Of a DNA stretch of 64,000 bases, positions 49,901 to 62,500 are shown one piece after another. The stretch is from Aurelia coerulea (lineage: Eukaryota > Cnidaria > Scyphozoa > Semaeostomeae > Ulmaridae), in NCBI GenBank assembly GCA_039566865.1, contig CM076949.1, positions 23,598,501 to 23,662,500 of the forward strand. Reading direction: 5' to 3'. Position 1 is the first letter of the stretch. Each line of letters opens with the position of its first letter. The notes below the pieces were generated by a model. That model did not search any database. It was not told the DNA's origin and was given only the letters and a program-made list of their open reading frames with translations. The position numbers and the translations under genes are program-made.

Positions 49901-52900
49901 ATGCTTTTCGGTGGTAGTGATTCTCTACCAAATTCTCGCATCTATTGCAATCTATCTTAAAAGCTGAATATCTCTGCTCCTAAAATAGTTACAGAGTTCT
50001 GAATGACGTTTTTGAACTCAGTGTTGAATTATGCATTAGAACATTGCTATTAGAAATCAATTGATGAGTTTCTCTGCCTTAATGGAATAGATGCTTTTCG
50101 GTGGTAGTGATTCTCTACCAAATTCTCGCATCTATTGCAATCTATCTCAAAAGCTGAATATCTCTGCTTTTAAAATAGTTACAGAGTTCTGAATGACTTT
50201 TTTGAACTCAGTGTCGAATTATGCATCAGAACATTGCTATTAGAAATCAATTGATGAGTTTCTCTGCCTTAATGGAATAGATGCTTTTCGGTGGTAGTGA
50301 TTCTCTACCAAATTCTCGCATCTATTGCAATCTATCTTAAAAGCTGAATATCTCTGCTCCTAAAATAGTTACAGAGTTCTGAATGCCTTTTTTGAACTCA
50401 GTGTTAAATTATGCATTAGAACATTGCTATTAGAAATCAATTGATGAGTTTCTCTGCCTTAATGGAATAGATGCTTTTCGGTGGTAGTGATTCTCTACCA
50501 AATTCTCGCATCTATTGCAATCTATCTCAAAAGCTGAATATCTCTGCTTTTAAAATAGTTACAGAGTTCTGAATGACTTTTTTGAACTCAGCATTCAATT
50601 CCGCATCGAACATTGTTATAAGAAATCAATTGATGAGTTTCTCTGCCTTAATGGAATAGATGCTTTTCGGTGGTAGTGATTCTCTACCAAATTCTCGCAT
50701 CTATTGCAATCTATCTCAAAAGCTGAATATCTCTGCTTTTAAAATAGTTACAGAGTTCTGAATGACTTTTTTGAACTCAGCATTCAATTCTGCATCGAAA
50801 CATTGTTATAAGAAAGCAATTGAAGATTCTCTCTGCCTTAATGGAATAGATGCTTTTCGGTGGTAGTGATTCTCTACCAAATTCTCGCATCTATTGCAAT
50901 CTATCTTAAAAGCTGAATATCTCTGTTCCTAAAATAGTTACAGAGTTCTGAATGACTTTTTTGAACTCAGTGTTGAATTATGCATCAGAACATTGCTATT
51001 AGAAATCAATTGATGAGTTTCTCTGCCTTAATGGAATAGATGCTTTTCGGTGGTAGTGATTCTCTACCAAATTCTCGCATCTATTGCAATCTATCTTAAA
51101 AGCTTAATATCTCTGCTCCTAAAATAGTTACAGAGTTCTGAATGGCTTTTTTGAATTCAGTGTTAAATTATGCATTAGAACATTGCTATTAGAAATCAAT
51201 TGATGATTCTCTCTGCCTTAATGGAATAGATGCTTTTCGGTGGTAGTGATTCTCTACCAAATTCTCGCATCTATTGCAATCTATCTCAAAAGCTGAATAT
51301 CTCTGCTTTTAAAATAGTTACAGAGTTCTGAATGACTTTTTTGAACTCAGTGTTGAATTATGCATCAGAACATTGCTATTAGAAATCAATTGATGATTCT
51401 CTCTGCCTTAATGGAATAGATGCTTTTCGGTGGTAGTGATTCTCTACCAAATTCTCGCATCTATTGCAATCTATCTTAAAAGCTGAATATCTCTGCTCCT
51501 AAAATAGTTACAGAGTTCTGAATGCCTTTTTTGAACTCAGTGTTAAATTATGCATTAGAACATTGCTATTAGAAATCAATTGATGAGTTTCTCTGCCTTA
51601 ATGGAATAGATGCTTTTCGGTGGTAGTGATTCTCTACCAAATTCTCGCATCTATTGCAATCTATCTCAAAAGCTGAATATCTCTGCTTTTAAAATAGTTA
51701 CAGAGTTCTGAATGACTTTTTTGAACTCAGTGTTGAATTATGCATCAGAACATTGCTATTAGAAATCAATTGATGATTCTCTCTGCCTTAATGGAATAGA
51801 TGCTTTTCGGTGGTAGTGATTCTCTACCAAATTCTCGCATCTATTGCAATCTATCTTAAAAGCTGAATATCTCTGCTTTTAAAATAGTTACAGAGTTCCG
51901 AATGACTTTTTTGAACTCAGTGTTGAATTATGCATCAGAACATTGCTATTAGAAATCAATTGATGAGTTTCTCTGCCTTATGGAATAGATGCTTTTCGGT
52001 GGTAGTGATTCTCTACCATATTCTCGCATCTATTGCAATCTATCTTAAAAGCTGAATATCTCTGCTCCTAAAATAGTTACAGAGTTCTGAATGACTTTTT
52101 TGAACTCAGTGTTGAATTATGCATTAGAACATTGCTATTAGAAATCAATTGATGAGTTTCTCTGCCTTAATGGAATAGATGCTTTTCGGTGGTAGTGATT
52201 CTCTACCAAATTCTCGCATCTATTGCAATCTATCTCAAAAGCTGAATATCTCTGCTTTTAAAATAGTTACAGAGTTCTGAATGACTTTTTTGAACTCAGT
52301 GTTGAATTATGCATCAGAACATTGCTATTAGAAATCAATTGATGAGTTTCTCTGCCTTAATGGAATAGATGCTTTTCGGTGGTAGTGATTCTCTACCATA
52401 TTCTCGCATCTATTGCAATCTATCTTAAAAGCTGAATATCTCTGCTCCTAAAATAGTTACAGAGTTCTGAATGCCTTTTTTGAACTCAGTGTTAAATTAT
52501 GCATTAGAACATTGCTATTAGAAATCAATTGATGAGTTTCTCTGCCTTAATGGAATAGATGCTTTTCGGTGGTAGTGATTCTCTACCAAATTCTCGCATC
52601 TATTGCAATCTATCTCAAAAGCTGAATATCTCTGCTTTTAAAATAGTTACAGAGTTCTGAATGACTTTTTTGAACTCAGCATTCAATTCCGCATCGGAAC
52701 ATTGTTATAAGAAATCAATTGATGATTCTCTCTGCCTTAATGGAATAGATGCTTTTCGGTGGTAGTGATTCTCTACCAAATTCTCGCATCTATTGCAATC
52801 TATCTCAAAAGCTGAATATCTCTGCTTTTAAAATAGTTACAGAGTTCTGAATGACTTTTTTGAACTCAGCATTCAATTCCGCATCGAAACATTGTTATAA

Positions 52901-53857
52901 GAAAGCAATTGAAGATTCTCTCTGCCTTAATGGAATAGATGCTTTTCGGTGGTAGTGATTCTCTACCAAATTCTCGCATCTATTGCAATCTATCTTAAAA
53001 GCTGAATATCTCTGCTCCTAAAATAGTTACAGAGTTCTGAATGACGTTTTTGAACTCAGTGTTGAATTATGCATCAGAACATTGCTATTAGAAATCAATT
53101 GATGAGTTTCTCTGCCTTAATGGAATAGATGCTTTTCGGTGGTAGTGATTCTCTACCATATTCTCGCATCTATTGCAATCTATCTTAAAAGCTTAATATC
53201 TCTGTTCCTAAAATAGTTACAGAGTTCTGAATGACGTTTTTGAACTCAGTGTTCAATTATGCATCGGAACATTGCTATTAGAAATAAATTGATGATTCTC
53301 TCTGCCTTAATGGAATAGATGCTTTTCGGTGGTAGTGATTCTCTACCAAATTCTCGCATCTATTGCAATCTATCTTAAAAGCTGAATATCTCTGCTTCTA
53401 AAATAGTTACAGAGTTCTGAATGACTTTCTTGAACTCAGCGTTTAATTTTGCATCGGAACATTGCTATTAGAAATCAATTGATGATTCTCTCTGCATTAA
53501 TGGAATAGATGCTTTTCGGTGGTAGTGATTCTCTAGCATATTCTCGCATCTATTGCAATCTATCTCAAAAGCTGAATATCTCTGCTCCTAAAATAGTTAC
53601 AGAGTTCTGAATGACTTTTTTGAACTCAGTGTTGAATTATGCATCAGAACATTGCTATTAGAAATCAATTGATGAGTTTCTCTGCCTTAATGGAATAGAT
53701 GCTTTTCGGTGGTAGTGATTCTCTACCAAATTCTCGCATCTATTGCAATCTATCTTAAAAGCTGAATATCTCTGCTCCTAAAATAGTTACAGAGTTCTGA
53801 ATGACTTTTTTGAACTCAGTGTTAAATTATGCATTAGAACATTGCTATTAGAAATCA

Positions 53858-53892
53858 ATTGATGAGATTCCGCATCTCTGCCTTAATGGAAT
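53858..53892. repeat. Satellite junction: ATTCCGCAT fragment between two monomer parts
   Basis: CAATTGATGAG is followed by ATTCCGCATCTCTGCCTTAA instead of TTTCTCTGCCTTAA. The extra ATTCCGCAT is a word of the type-E-like half-monomer. Neighbouring monomer types are the same as at the other junctions. Confidence 0.75.
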
Positions 53893-55935
53893 AGATGCTT
53901 TTCGGTGGTAGTGATTCTCTACCAAATTCTCGCATCTATTGCAATCTATCTCAAAAGCTGAATATCTCTGCTTTTAAAATAGTTACAGAGTTCTGAATGA
54001 CTTTTTTGAACTCAGTGTTCAATTATGCATCAGAACATTGCTATTAAAAATCAATTGATGAGTTTCTCTGCCTTAATGGAATAGATGCTTTTCGGTGGTA
54101 GTGATTCTCTACCAAATTCTCGCATCTATTGCAATCTATCTCAAAAGCTGAATATCTCTGCTTTTAAAATAGTTACAGAGTTCTGAATGACTTTTTTGAA
54201 CTCAGTGTTGAATTATGCATCAGAACATTGCTATTAGAAATCAATTGATGATTCTCTCTGCCTTAATGGAATAGATGCTTTTCGGTGGTAGTGATTCTCT
54301 ACCAAATTCTCGCATCTATTGCAATCTATCTTAAAAGCTGAATATCTCTGCTCCTAAAATAGTTACAGAGTTCCGAATGACTTTTTTGAACTCAGTGTTG
54401 AATTATGCATCAGAACATTGCTATTAGAAATCAATTGATGAGTTTCTCTGCCTTATGGAATAGATGCTTTTCGGTGGAAGTGATTCTCTACCATATTCTC
54501 GCATCTATTGCAATCTATCTTAAAACTGAATATCTCTGCTCCTAAAATAGTTACAGAGTTCTGAATGACGTTTTTGAACTCAGTGTTGAATTATGCATTA
54601 GAACATTGCTATTAGAAATCAATTGATGAGTTTCTCTGCCTTAATGGAATAGATGCTTTTCGGTGGTAGTGATTCTCTACCAAATTCTCGCATCTATTGC
54701 AATCTATCTCAAAAGCTGAATATCTCTGCTTTTAAAATAGTTACAGAGTTCTGAATGACTTTTTTGAACTCAGTGTTGAATTATGCATCAGAACATTGCT
54801 ATTAGAAATCAATTGATGAGTTTCTCTGCCTTAATGGAATAGATGCTTTTCGGTGGTAGTGATTCTCTACCATATTCTCGCATCTATTGCAATCTATCTT
54901 AAAAGCTGAATATCTCTGCTCCTAAAATAGTTACAGAGTTCTGAATGACTTTTTTGAACTCAGTGTTTAATTATGCATCGGAACATTGCTATTAGAAATC
55001 AATTGATGATTCTCTCTGCCTTAATGGAATAGATGCTTTTCGGTGGTAGTGATTCTCTACCAAATTCTCGCATCTATTGCAATCTATCTTAAAAGCTGAA
55101 TATCTCTGCTCCTAAAATAGTTACAGAGTTCTGAATGCCTTTTTTGAACTCAGTGTTAAATTATGCATTAGAACATTGCTATTAGAAATCAATTGATGAG
55201 TTTCTCTGCCTTAATGGAATAGATGCTTTTCGGTGGTAGTGATTCTCTACCAAATTCTCGCATCTATTGCAATCTATCTCAAAAGCTGAATATCTCTGCT
55301 TTTAAAATAGTTACAGAGTTCTGAATGACTTTTTTGAATTCAGCATTCAATTCCGCATCGAAACATTGTTATAAGAAAGCAATTGAAGATTCTCTCTGCC
55401 TTAATGGAATATATGCTTTTCGGTGGTAGTGATTCTCTACCAAATTCTCGCATCTATTGCAATCTATCTTAAAAGCTGAATATCTCTGCTCCTAAAATAG
55501 TTACAGAGTTCTGAATGACTTTTTTGAACTCAGTGTTGAATTATGCATCAGAACATTGCTATTAGAAATCAATTGATGAGTTTCTCTGCCTTAATGGAAT
55601 AGATGCTTTTCGGTGGTAGTGATTCTCTACCATATTCTCGCATCTATTGCAATCTATCTCAAAAGCTGAATATCTCTGCTTCCTAAAATAGTTACAGAGT
55701 TCTGAATGACTTTTTTGAACTCAGTGTTGAATTATGCATCAGAACATTGCTATTAAAAATCAATTGATGATTCTCTCTGCCTTAATGGAATAGATGCTTT
55801 TCGGTGGTAGTGATTCTCTACCAAATTCTCGCATCTATTGCAATCTATCTTAAAAGCTGAATATCTCTGCTCCTAAAATAGTTACAGAGTTCTGAATGCC
55901 TTTTTTGAACTCAGTGTTAAATTATGCATTAGAAC

Positions 55936-56012
55936 ATTGCTCAATTATTTTCTCTGCCTTAAATTCCGCATCGAAACATTGTTATAAGAAAGCAATTGAG
56001 ATTCTCTCTGCC
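55936..56012. repeat. Satellite junction: truncated monomer plus fragment
   Basis: After GAACATTGC the sequence reads TCAATTATTTTCTCTGCC, then TTAAATTCCGCATCGAAACA and AAGCAATTGAGATTCTC before normal register returns. A GTTAAATTATGCATTAG monomer precedes it and a CTCAAAAGCTG/CTGCTTTTAAA monomer follows. Confidence 0.78.
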
Positions 56013-56944
56013 TTAATGGAATAGATGCTTTTCGGTGGTAGTGATTCTCTACCAAATTCTCGCATCTATTGCAATCTATCTCAAAAGCTGAATATCTCTG
56101 CTTTTAAAATAGTTACAGAGTTCTGAATGACTTTTTTGAACACAGTGTTGAATTATGCATCAGAACATTGCTATTAAAAATCAATTGATGAGTTTCTCTG
56201 CCTTAATGGAATAGATGCTTTTCGGTGGTAGTGATTCTCTACCAAATTCTCGCATCTATTGCAATCTATCTCAAAAGCTGAATATCTCTGCTTTTAAAAT
56301 AGTTACAGAGTTCTGAATGACTTTTTTGAACTCAGTGTTGAATTATGCATCAGAACATTGCTATAAGAAAGCAATTGAAGATTCTCTCTGCCTTAATGGA
56401 ATATATGCTTTTCGGTGGTAGTGATTCTCTACCAAATTCTCGCATCTATTGCAATCTATCTTAAAAGCTGAATATCTCTGCTCCTAAAATAGTTACAGAG
56501 TTCTGAATGACTTTTTTGAACTCAGTGTTGAATTATGCATCAGAACATTGCTATTAGAAATCAATTGATGAGTTTCTCTGCCTTATGGAATAGATGCTTT
56601 TCGGTGTAGTGATTCTCTACCATATTCTCGCATCTATTGCAATCTATCTCAAAAGCTGAATATCTCTGTTCCTAAAATAGTTACAGAGTTCTGAATGACT
56701 TTTTTGAACTCAGTGTTGAATTATGCATCGGAACATTGCTATTAGAAATCAATTGATGATTCTCTCTGCCTTAATGGAATAGATGCTTTTCGGTGGTAGT
56801 GATTCTCTACCAAATTCTCGCATCTATTGCAATCTATCTTAAAAGCTGAATATCTCTGCTCCTAAAATAGTTACAGAGTTCTGAATGCCTTTTTTGAACT
56901 CAGTGTTAAATTATGCATTAGAACATTGCTATTAGAAATCAATT

Positions 56945-56990
56945 GATGAGAAATCGAAACATTGTTTGCAATTGAAGATTCTCTCTGCCT
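56945..56990. repeat. Satellite junction: deleted monomer tail
   Basis: ATTGATGAG is followed by AAATCGAAACATTGTTTGCA and ATTGAAGATTCTC. This is again a remnant of the CATCGAAACATTG half-monomer, with TATAAGAAAG missing, between the same two neighbour types. Confidence 0.75.
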
Positions 56991-59599
56991 TAATGGAATA
57001 GATGCTTTTCGGTGGTAGTGATTCTCTACCAAATTCTCGCATCTATTGCAATCTATCTCAAAAGCTGAATATCTCTGCTTTTAAAATAGTTACAGAGTTC
57101 TGAATGACTTTTTTGAACTCAGTGTTGAATTATGCATCAGAACATTGCTATTAGAAATCAATTGATGAGTTTCTCTGCCTTAATGGAATAGATGCTTTTC
57201 GGTGGTAGTGATTCTCTACCAAATTCTCGCATCTATTGCAATCTATCTCAAAAGCTGAATATCTCTGCTTTTAAAATAGTTACAGAGTTCTGAATGACTT
57301 TTTTGAACTCAGTGTCGAATTATGCATCAGAACATTGCTATTAGAAATCAATTGATGAGTTTCTCTGCCTTAATGGAATAGATGCTTTTCGGTGGTAGTG
57401 ATTCTCTACCATATTCTCGCATCTATTGCAATCTATCTTAAAAGCTGAATATCTCTGCTCCTAAAATAGTTACAGAGTTCTGAATGCCTTTTTTGAACTC
57501 AGTGTTAAATTATGCATTAGAACATTGCTATTAGAAATCAATTGATGAGTTTCTCTGCCTTAATGGAATAGATGCTTTTCGGTGGTAGTGATTCTCTACC
57601 AATTCTCGCATCTATTGCAATCTATCTTAAAAGCTGAATATCTCTGTTCCTAAAATAGTTAAAGAGTTGTGAATGACTTTTTTGAACTCAGTGTTCAATT
57701 TTGCATCGGAACATTGCTATTAGAAATCAATTGATGATTCTCTCTGCCTTAATGGAATAGATGCTTTTCGGTGGTAGTGATTCTCTACCAAATTCTCGCA
57801 TCTATTGCAATCTATCTCAAAAGCTGAATATCTCTGCTTTTAAAATAGTTACAGAGTTCTGAATGCCTTTTTTGAACTCAGTGTTAAATTATGCATTAGA
57901 ACATTGCTATTAGAAATCAATTGATGAGTTTCTCTGCCTTAATGGAATAGATGCTTTTCGGTGGTAGTGATTCTCTACCAAATTCTCGCATCTATTGCAA
58001 TCTATCTCAAAAGCTGAATATCTCTGCTCTTAAAATAGTTACAGAGTTCTGAATGACTTTTTTGAACTCAGCATTCAATTCCGCATCGAAACATTGTTAT
58101 AAGAAAGCAATTGAAGATTCTCTCTGCCTTAATGGAATATATGCTTTTCGGTGGTAGTGATTCTCTACCAAATTCTCGCATCTATTGCAATCTATCTTAA
58201 AAGCTGAATATCTCTGCTCCTAAAATAGTTACAGAGTTCTGAATGACTTTTTTGAACTCAGTGTTGAATTATGCATCAGAACATTGCTATTAGAAATCAA
58301 TTGATGAGTTTCTCTGCCTTAATGGAATAGATGCTTTTCGGTGGTAGTGATTCTCTACCATATTCTCGCATCTATTGCAATCTATCTTAAAAGCTGAATA
58401 TCTCTGCTCCTAAAATAGTTACAGAGTTCTGAATGCCTTTTTTGAACTCAGTGTTAAATTATGCATTAGAACATTGCTATTAGAAATCAATTGATGAGTT
58501 TCTCTGCCTTAATGGAATAGATGCTTTTCGGTGGTAGTGATTCTCTACCATATTCTCGCATCTATTGCACTCTGTTTAAAGCTCAATATCTCTGTTCCTA
58601 AAATAGTTACAGAGTTCTGAATGACGTTTTTGAACTCAGTGTTCAATTTTGCATGGGAACATTGCTTATTAGAAATCAATTGATGATTCTCTCTGCCTTA
58701 ATGGAATAGATGCTTTTCGGTGGTAGTGATTCTCTACCAAATTCTCGCATCTATTGCAATCTATCTCAAAAGCTGAATATCTCTGCTTTTAAAATAGTTA
58801 CAGAGTTCTGAATGACTTTTTTGAACTCAGTGTTGAATTATGCATCAGAACATTGCTATTAGAAATCAATTGATGAGTTTCTCTGGCTTAATGGAATAGA
58901 TGCTTTTCGGTGGTAGTGATTCTCTACCATATTCTCGCATCTATTGCACTCTGTTTAAAGCTCAATATCTCTGTTCCTAAAATAGTTACAGAGTTCTGAA
59001 TGACGTTTTTGAACTCAGTGTTCAATTTTGCATCGGAACATTGCTATTAGAAATCAATTGATGAGTTTCTCTGCCTTAATGGAATAGATGCTTTTCGGTG
59101 GTAGTGATTCTCTACCAAATTCTCGCATCCATTGCACTCTGTTTAAAGCTCAATATCTCTGTTCCTAAAATAGTTACAGAGTTCTGAATGACGTTTTTGA
59201 ACTCAGTGTTCAATTTTGCATGGGAACATTGCTTTTAGAAATAAATTGATGATTCTCTCTGCCTTAATGGAATAGATGCTTTTCGGTGGTAGTGATTCTC
59301 TACCAAATTCTCGCATCTATTGCAATCTATCTTAAAAGCTGAATATCTCTGCTCCTAAAATAGTTAAGAGTTGTGAATGACTTTTTTGAACTCAGTGTTC
59401 AATTTTGCATCGGAACATTGCTTTAGAAATAAATTGATGATTCTCTCTGCCTTAATGGAATAGATGCTTTTCGGTGGTAGTGATTCTCTACCAAATTCTC
59501 GCATCTATTGCAATCTATCTCAAAAGCTGAATATCTCTGCTTTTAAAATAGTTATAGAGTTCTGAATGACTTTTTTGAACTCAGTGTTGAATTATGCAT

Positions 59600-62500
59600 C
59601 GGAACATTGCTATTAGAAATCAATTGATGAGTTTCTCTGCCTTAATGGAATAGATGCTTTTCGGTGGTATTGATTCTCTACCATATTCTCGCATCTATTG
59701 CAATCTATCTTAAAAGCTGAATATCTCTGCTCCTAAAATAGTTACAGAGTTCTGAATGCCTTTTTTGAACTCAGTGTTAAATTATGCATTAGAACATTGC
59801 TATTAGAAATTAATTGTTGAGTTTCTCTGCCTTAATGGAATAGATGCTTTTCGGTGGTAGTGATTCTCTGCCAAATTCTCGCATCTATTGCACTCTCTTT
59901 AAAGCTTAATATCTCTGTTCCTAAAATAGTTACAGAGTTCTGAATGACGTTTTTGAACTCAGTGTTCAATTTTGCATGGGAAAATTGCTTTTAGAAATAA
60001 ATTGATGATTCTCCCTGCCTTAATGGAATAGATGCTTTTCGGTGGTAGTGAATCTCTACCATATTCTCGCATCTATTGCACTCTCTTTAAAGCTCAATAT
60101 CTCTGTTCCTATAATAGTTACAGAGTTCTGAATGACGTTTTTGAACTCAATGTTCAATTTTGCATGGGAACATTGCTTTTAGAAATAAATTGTCGATTCT
60201 CTCTGCCTTAATGGAATAGATGCTTTTCGGTGGTAGTGATTCTCTACCAAATTCTCGCATCTATTGCAATCTATCTTAAAAGCTGAATATCTCTGCTCCT
60301 AAAATAGTTACAGAGTTGTGAATGACTTTTTTGAACTCAGTGTTCAATTTTGCATCGGAACATTGCTTTTAGAAATAAATTGATGATTCTCTCTGCCTTA
60401 ATGGAATAGATGCTTTTCGGTGGTAGTGATTCTCTACCAAATTCTCGCATCTATTGCAATCTATCTCAAAAGCTGAATATCTCTGCTTTTAAAATAGTTA
60501 CAGAGTTCTGAATGACTTTTTTGAACTCAGCGTTGAATTATGCATCGGAACATTGCTATTAGAAATCAATTGATGAGTTTCTCTGCCTTAATGGAATAGA
60601 TGCTTTTCGGTGGTATTGATTCTCTACCATATTCTCGCATCTATTGCAATCTATCTTAAAAGCTGAATATCTCTGCTCCTAAAATAGTTACAGAGTTCTG
60701 AATGCCTTTTTTGAACTCAGTGTTAAATTATGCATTAGAACATTGCTATTAGAAATTAATTGTTGAGTTTCTCTGCCTTAATGGAATAGATGCTTTTCGG
60801 TGGTAGTGATTCTCTGCCAAATTCTCGCATCTATTGCACTCTCTTTAAAGCTTAATATCTCTGTTCCTAAAATAGTTACAGAGTTCTGAATGACGTTTTT
60901 GAACTCAGTGTTCAATTTTGCATGGGAAAATTGCTTTTAGAAATAAATTGATGATTCTCCCTGCCTTAATGGAAAAGATGCTTTTCGGTGGTAGTGATTC
61001 TCTACCAAATTCTCGCATCTATTGCAATCTATCTTAAAAGCTGAATATCTCTGCTCATAAAATAGTTACAGAGTTGTGAATGACTTTTTTGAACTCAGTG
61101 TTCAATTTTGCATCGGAACATTGCTTTCAGAAATAAATTGATGATTCTCTCTGCCTTAATGGAATAGATGCTTTTCGGTGGTAGTGATTCTCTACCAAAT
61201 TCTCGCATCTATTGCAATCTATCTCAAAAGCTGAATATCTCTGTTCCTAAAATAGTTACAGAGTTCTGAATGACTTTTTTGAACTCAGTGTTGAATTATG
61301 CATCAGAACATTGCTATTTGAAAGCAATTGATGAGTTTCTCTGCCTTAATGGAATAGATGCTTTTCGGTGGTATTGATTCTCTACCAAATTCTCGCATCT
61401 ATTGCAATCTATCTCAAAAGCTGAATATCTCTGCTTTTAAAATAGTTATAGAGTTCTGATAGACTTTTTTGAACTCAGTGTTGAATTATGCATGGGAACA
61501 TTGCTATTAAAATCAATTGATGAGTTTCTCTGCCTTAATGGAATAGATGCTTTTCGGTGGTAGTGAATCTCTACCATATTCTCGCATCTATTGCACTCTC
61601 TTTAAAGCTCAATATCTCTGTTCCTATAATAGTTACAGAGTTCTGAATGACGTTTTTGAACTCAGTGTTCAATTTTGCATGGGAACATTGCTTTTAGAAA
61701 TAAATTGATGATTCTCTCTGCCTTAATGGAATAGATGCTTTTCGGTGGTAGTGATTCTCTACCATATTCTCGCATCTATTGCACTCTCTTTAAAGCTCAA
61801 TATCTCTGTTCCTATAATAGTTACAGAGTTCTGAATGACGTTTTTGAACTCAGTGTTCAATTTTGCATGGGAACATTGCTTTTAGAAATAAATTGATGAT
61901 TCTCTCTGCCTTAATGGAATAGATGCTTTTCGGTGGTAGTGATTCTCTACCAAATTCTCGCATCTATTGCAATCTATCTTAAAAGCTGAATATCTCTGCT
62001 CCTAAAATAGTTAAGAGTTGTGAATGACTTTTTTGAACTCAGTGTTCAATTTTGCATCGGAACATTGCTTTCAGAAATAAATTGATGATTCTCTCTGCCT
62101 TAATGGAATAGATGCTTTTCGGTGGTAGTGATTCTCTACCAAATTCTCGCATCTATTGCAATCTATCTTAAAAGCTGAATATCTCTGCTCCTAAAATAGT
62201 TAAGAGTTGTGAATGACTTTTTTGAACTCAGTGTTCAATTTTGCATCGGAACATTGCTTTCAGAAATAAATTGATGATTCTCTCTGCCTTAATGGAATAG
62301 ATGCTTTTCGGTGGTAGTGATTCTCTACCAAATTCTCGCATCTATTGCAATCTATCTCAAAAGCTGAATATCTCTGCTTTTAAAATAGTTATAGAGTTCT
62401 GAATGACTTTTTTGAACTCAGTGTTGAATTATGCATCGGAACATTGCTATTAGAAATTAATTGTTGAGTTTCTCTGCCTTAATGGAATAGATGCTTTTCG

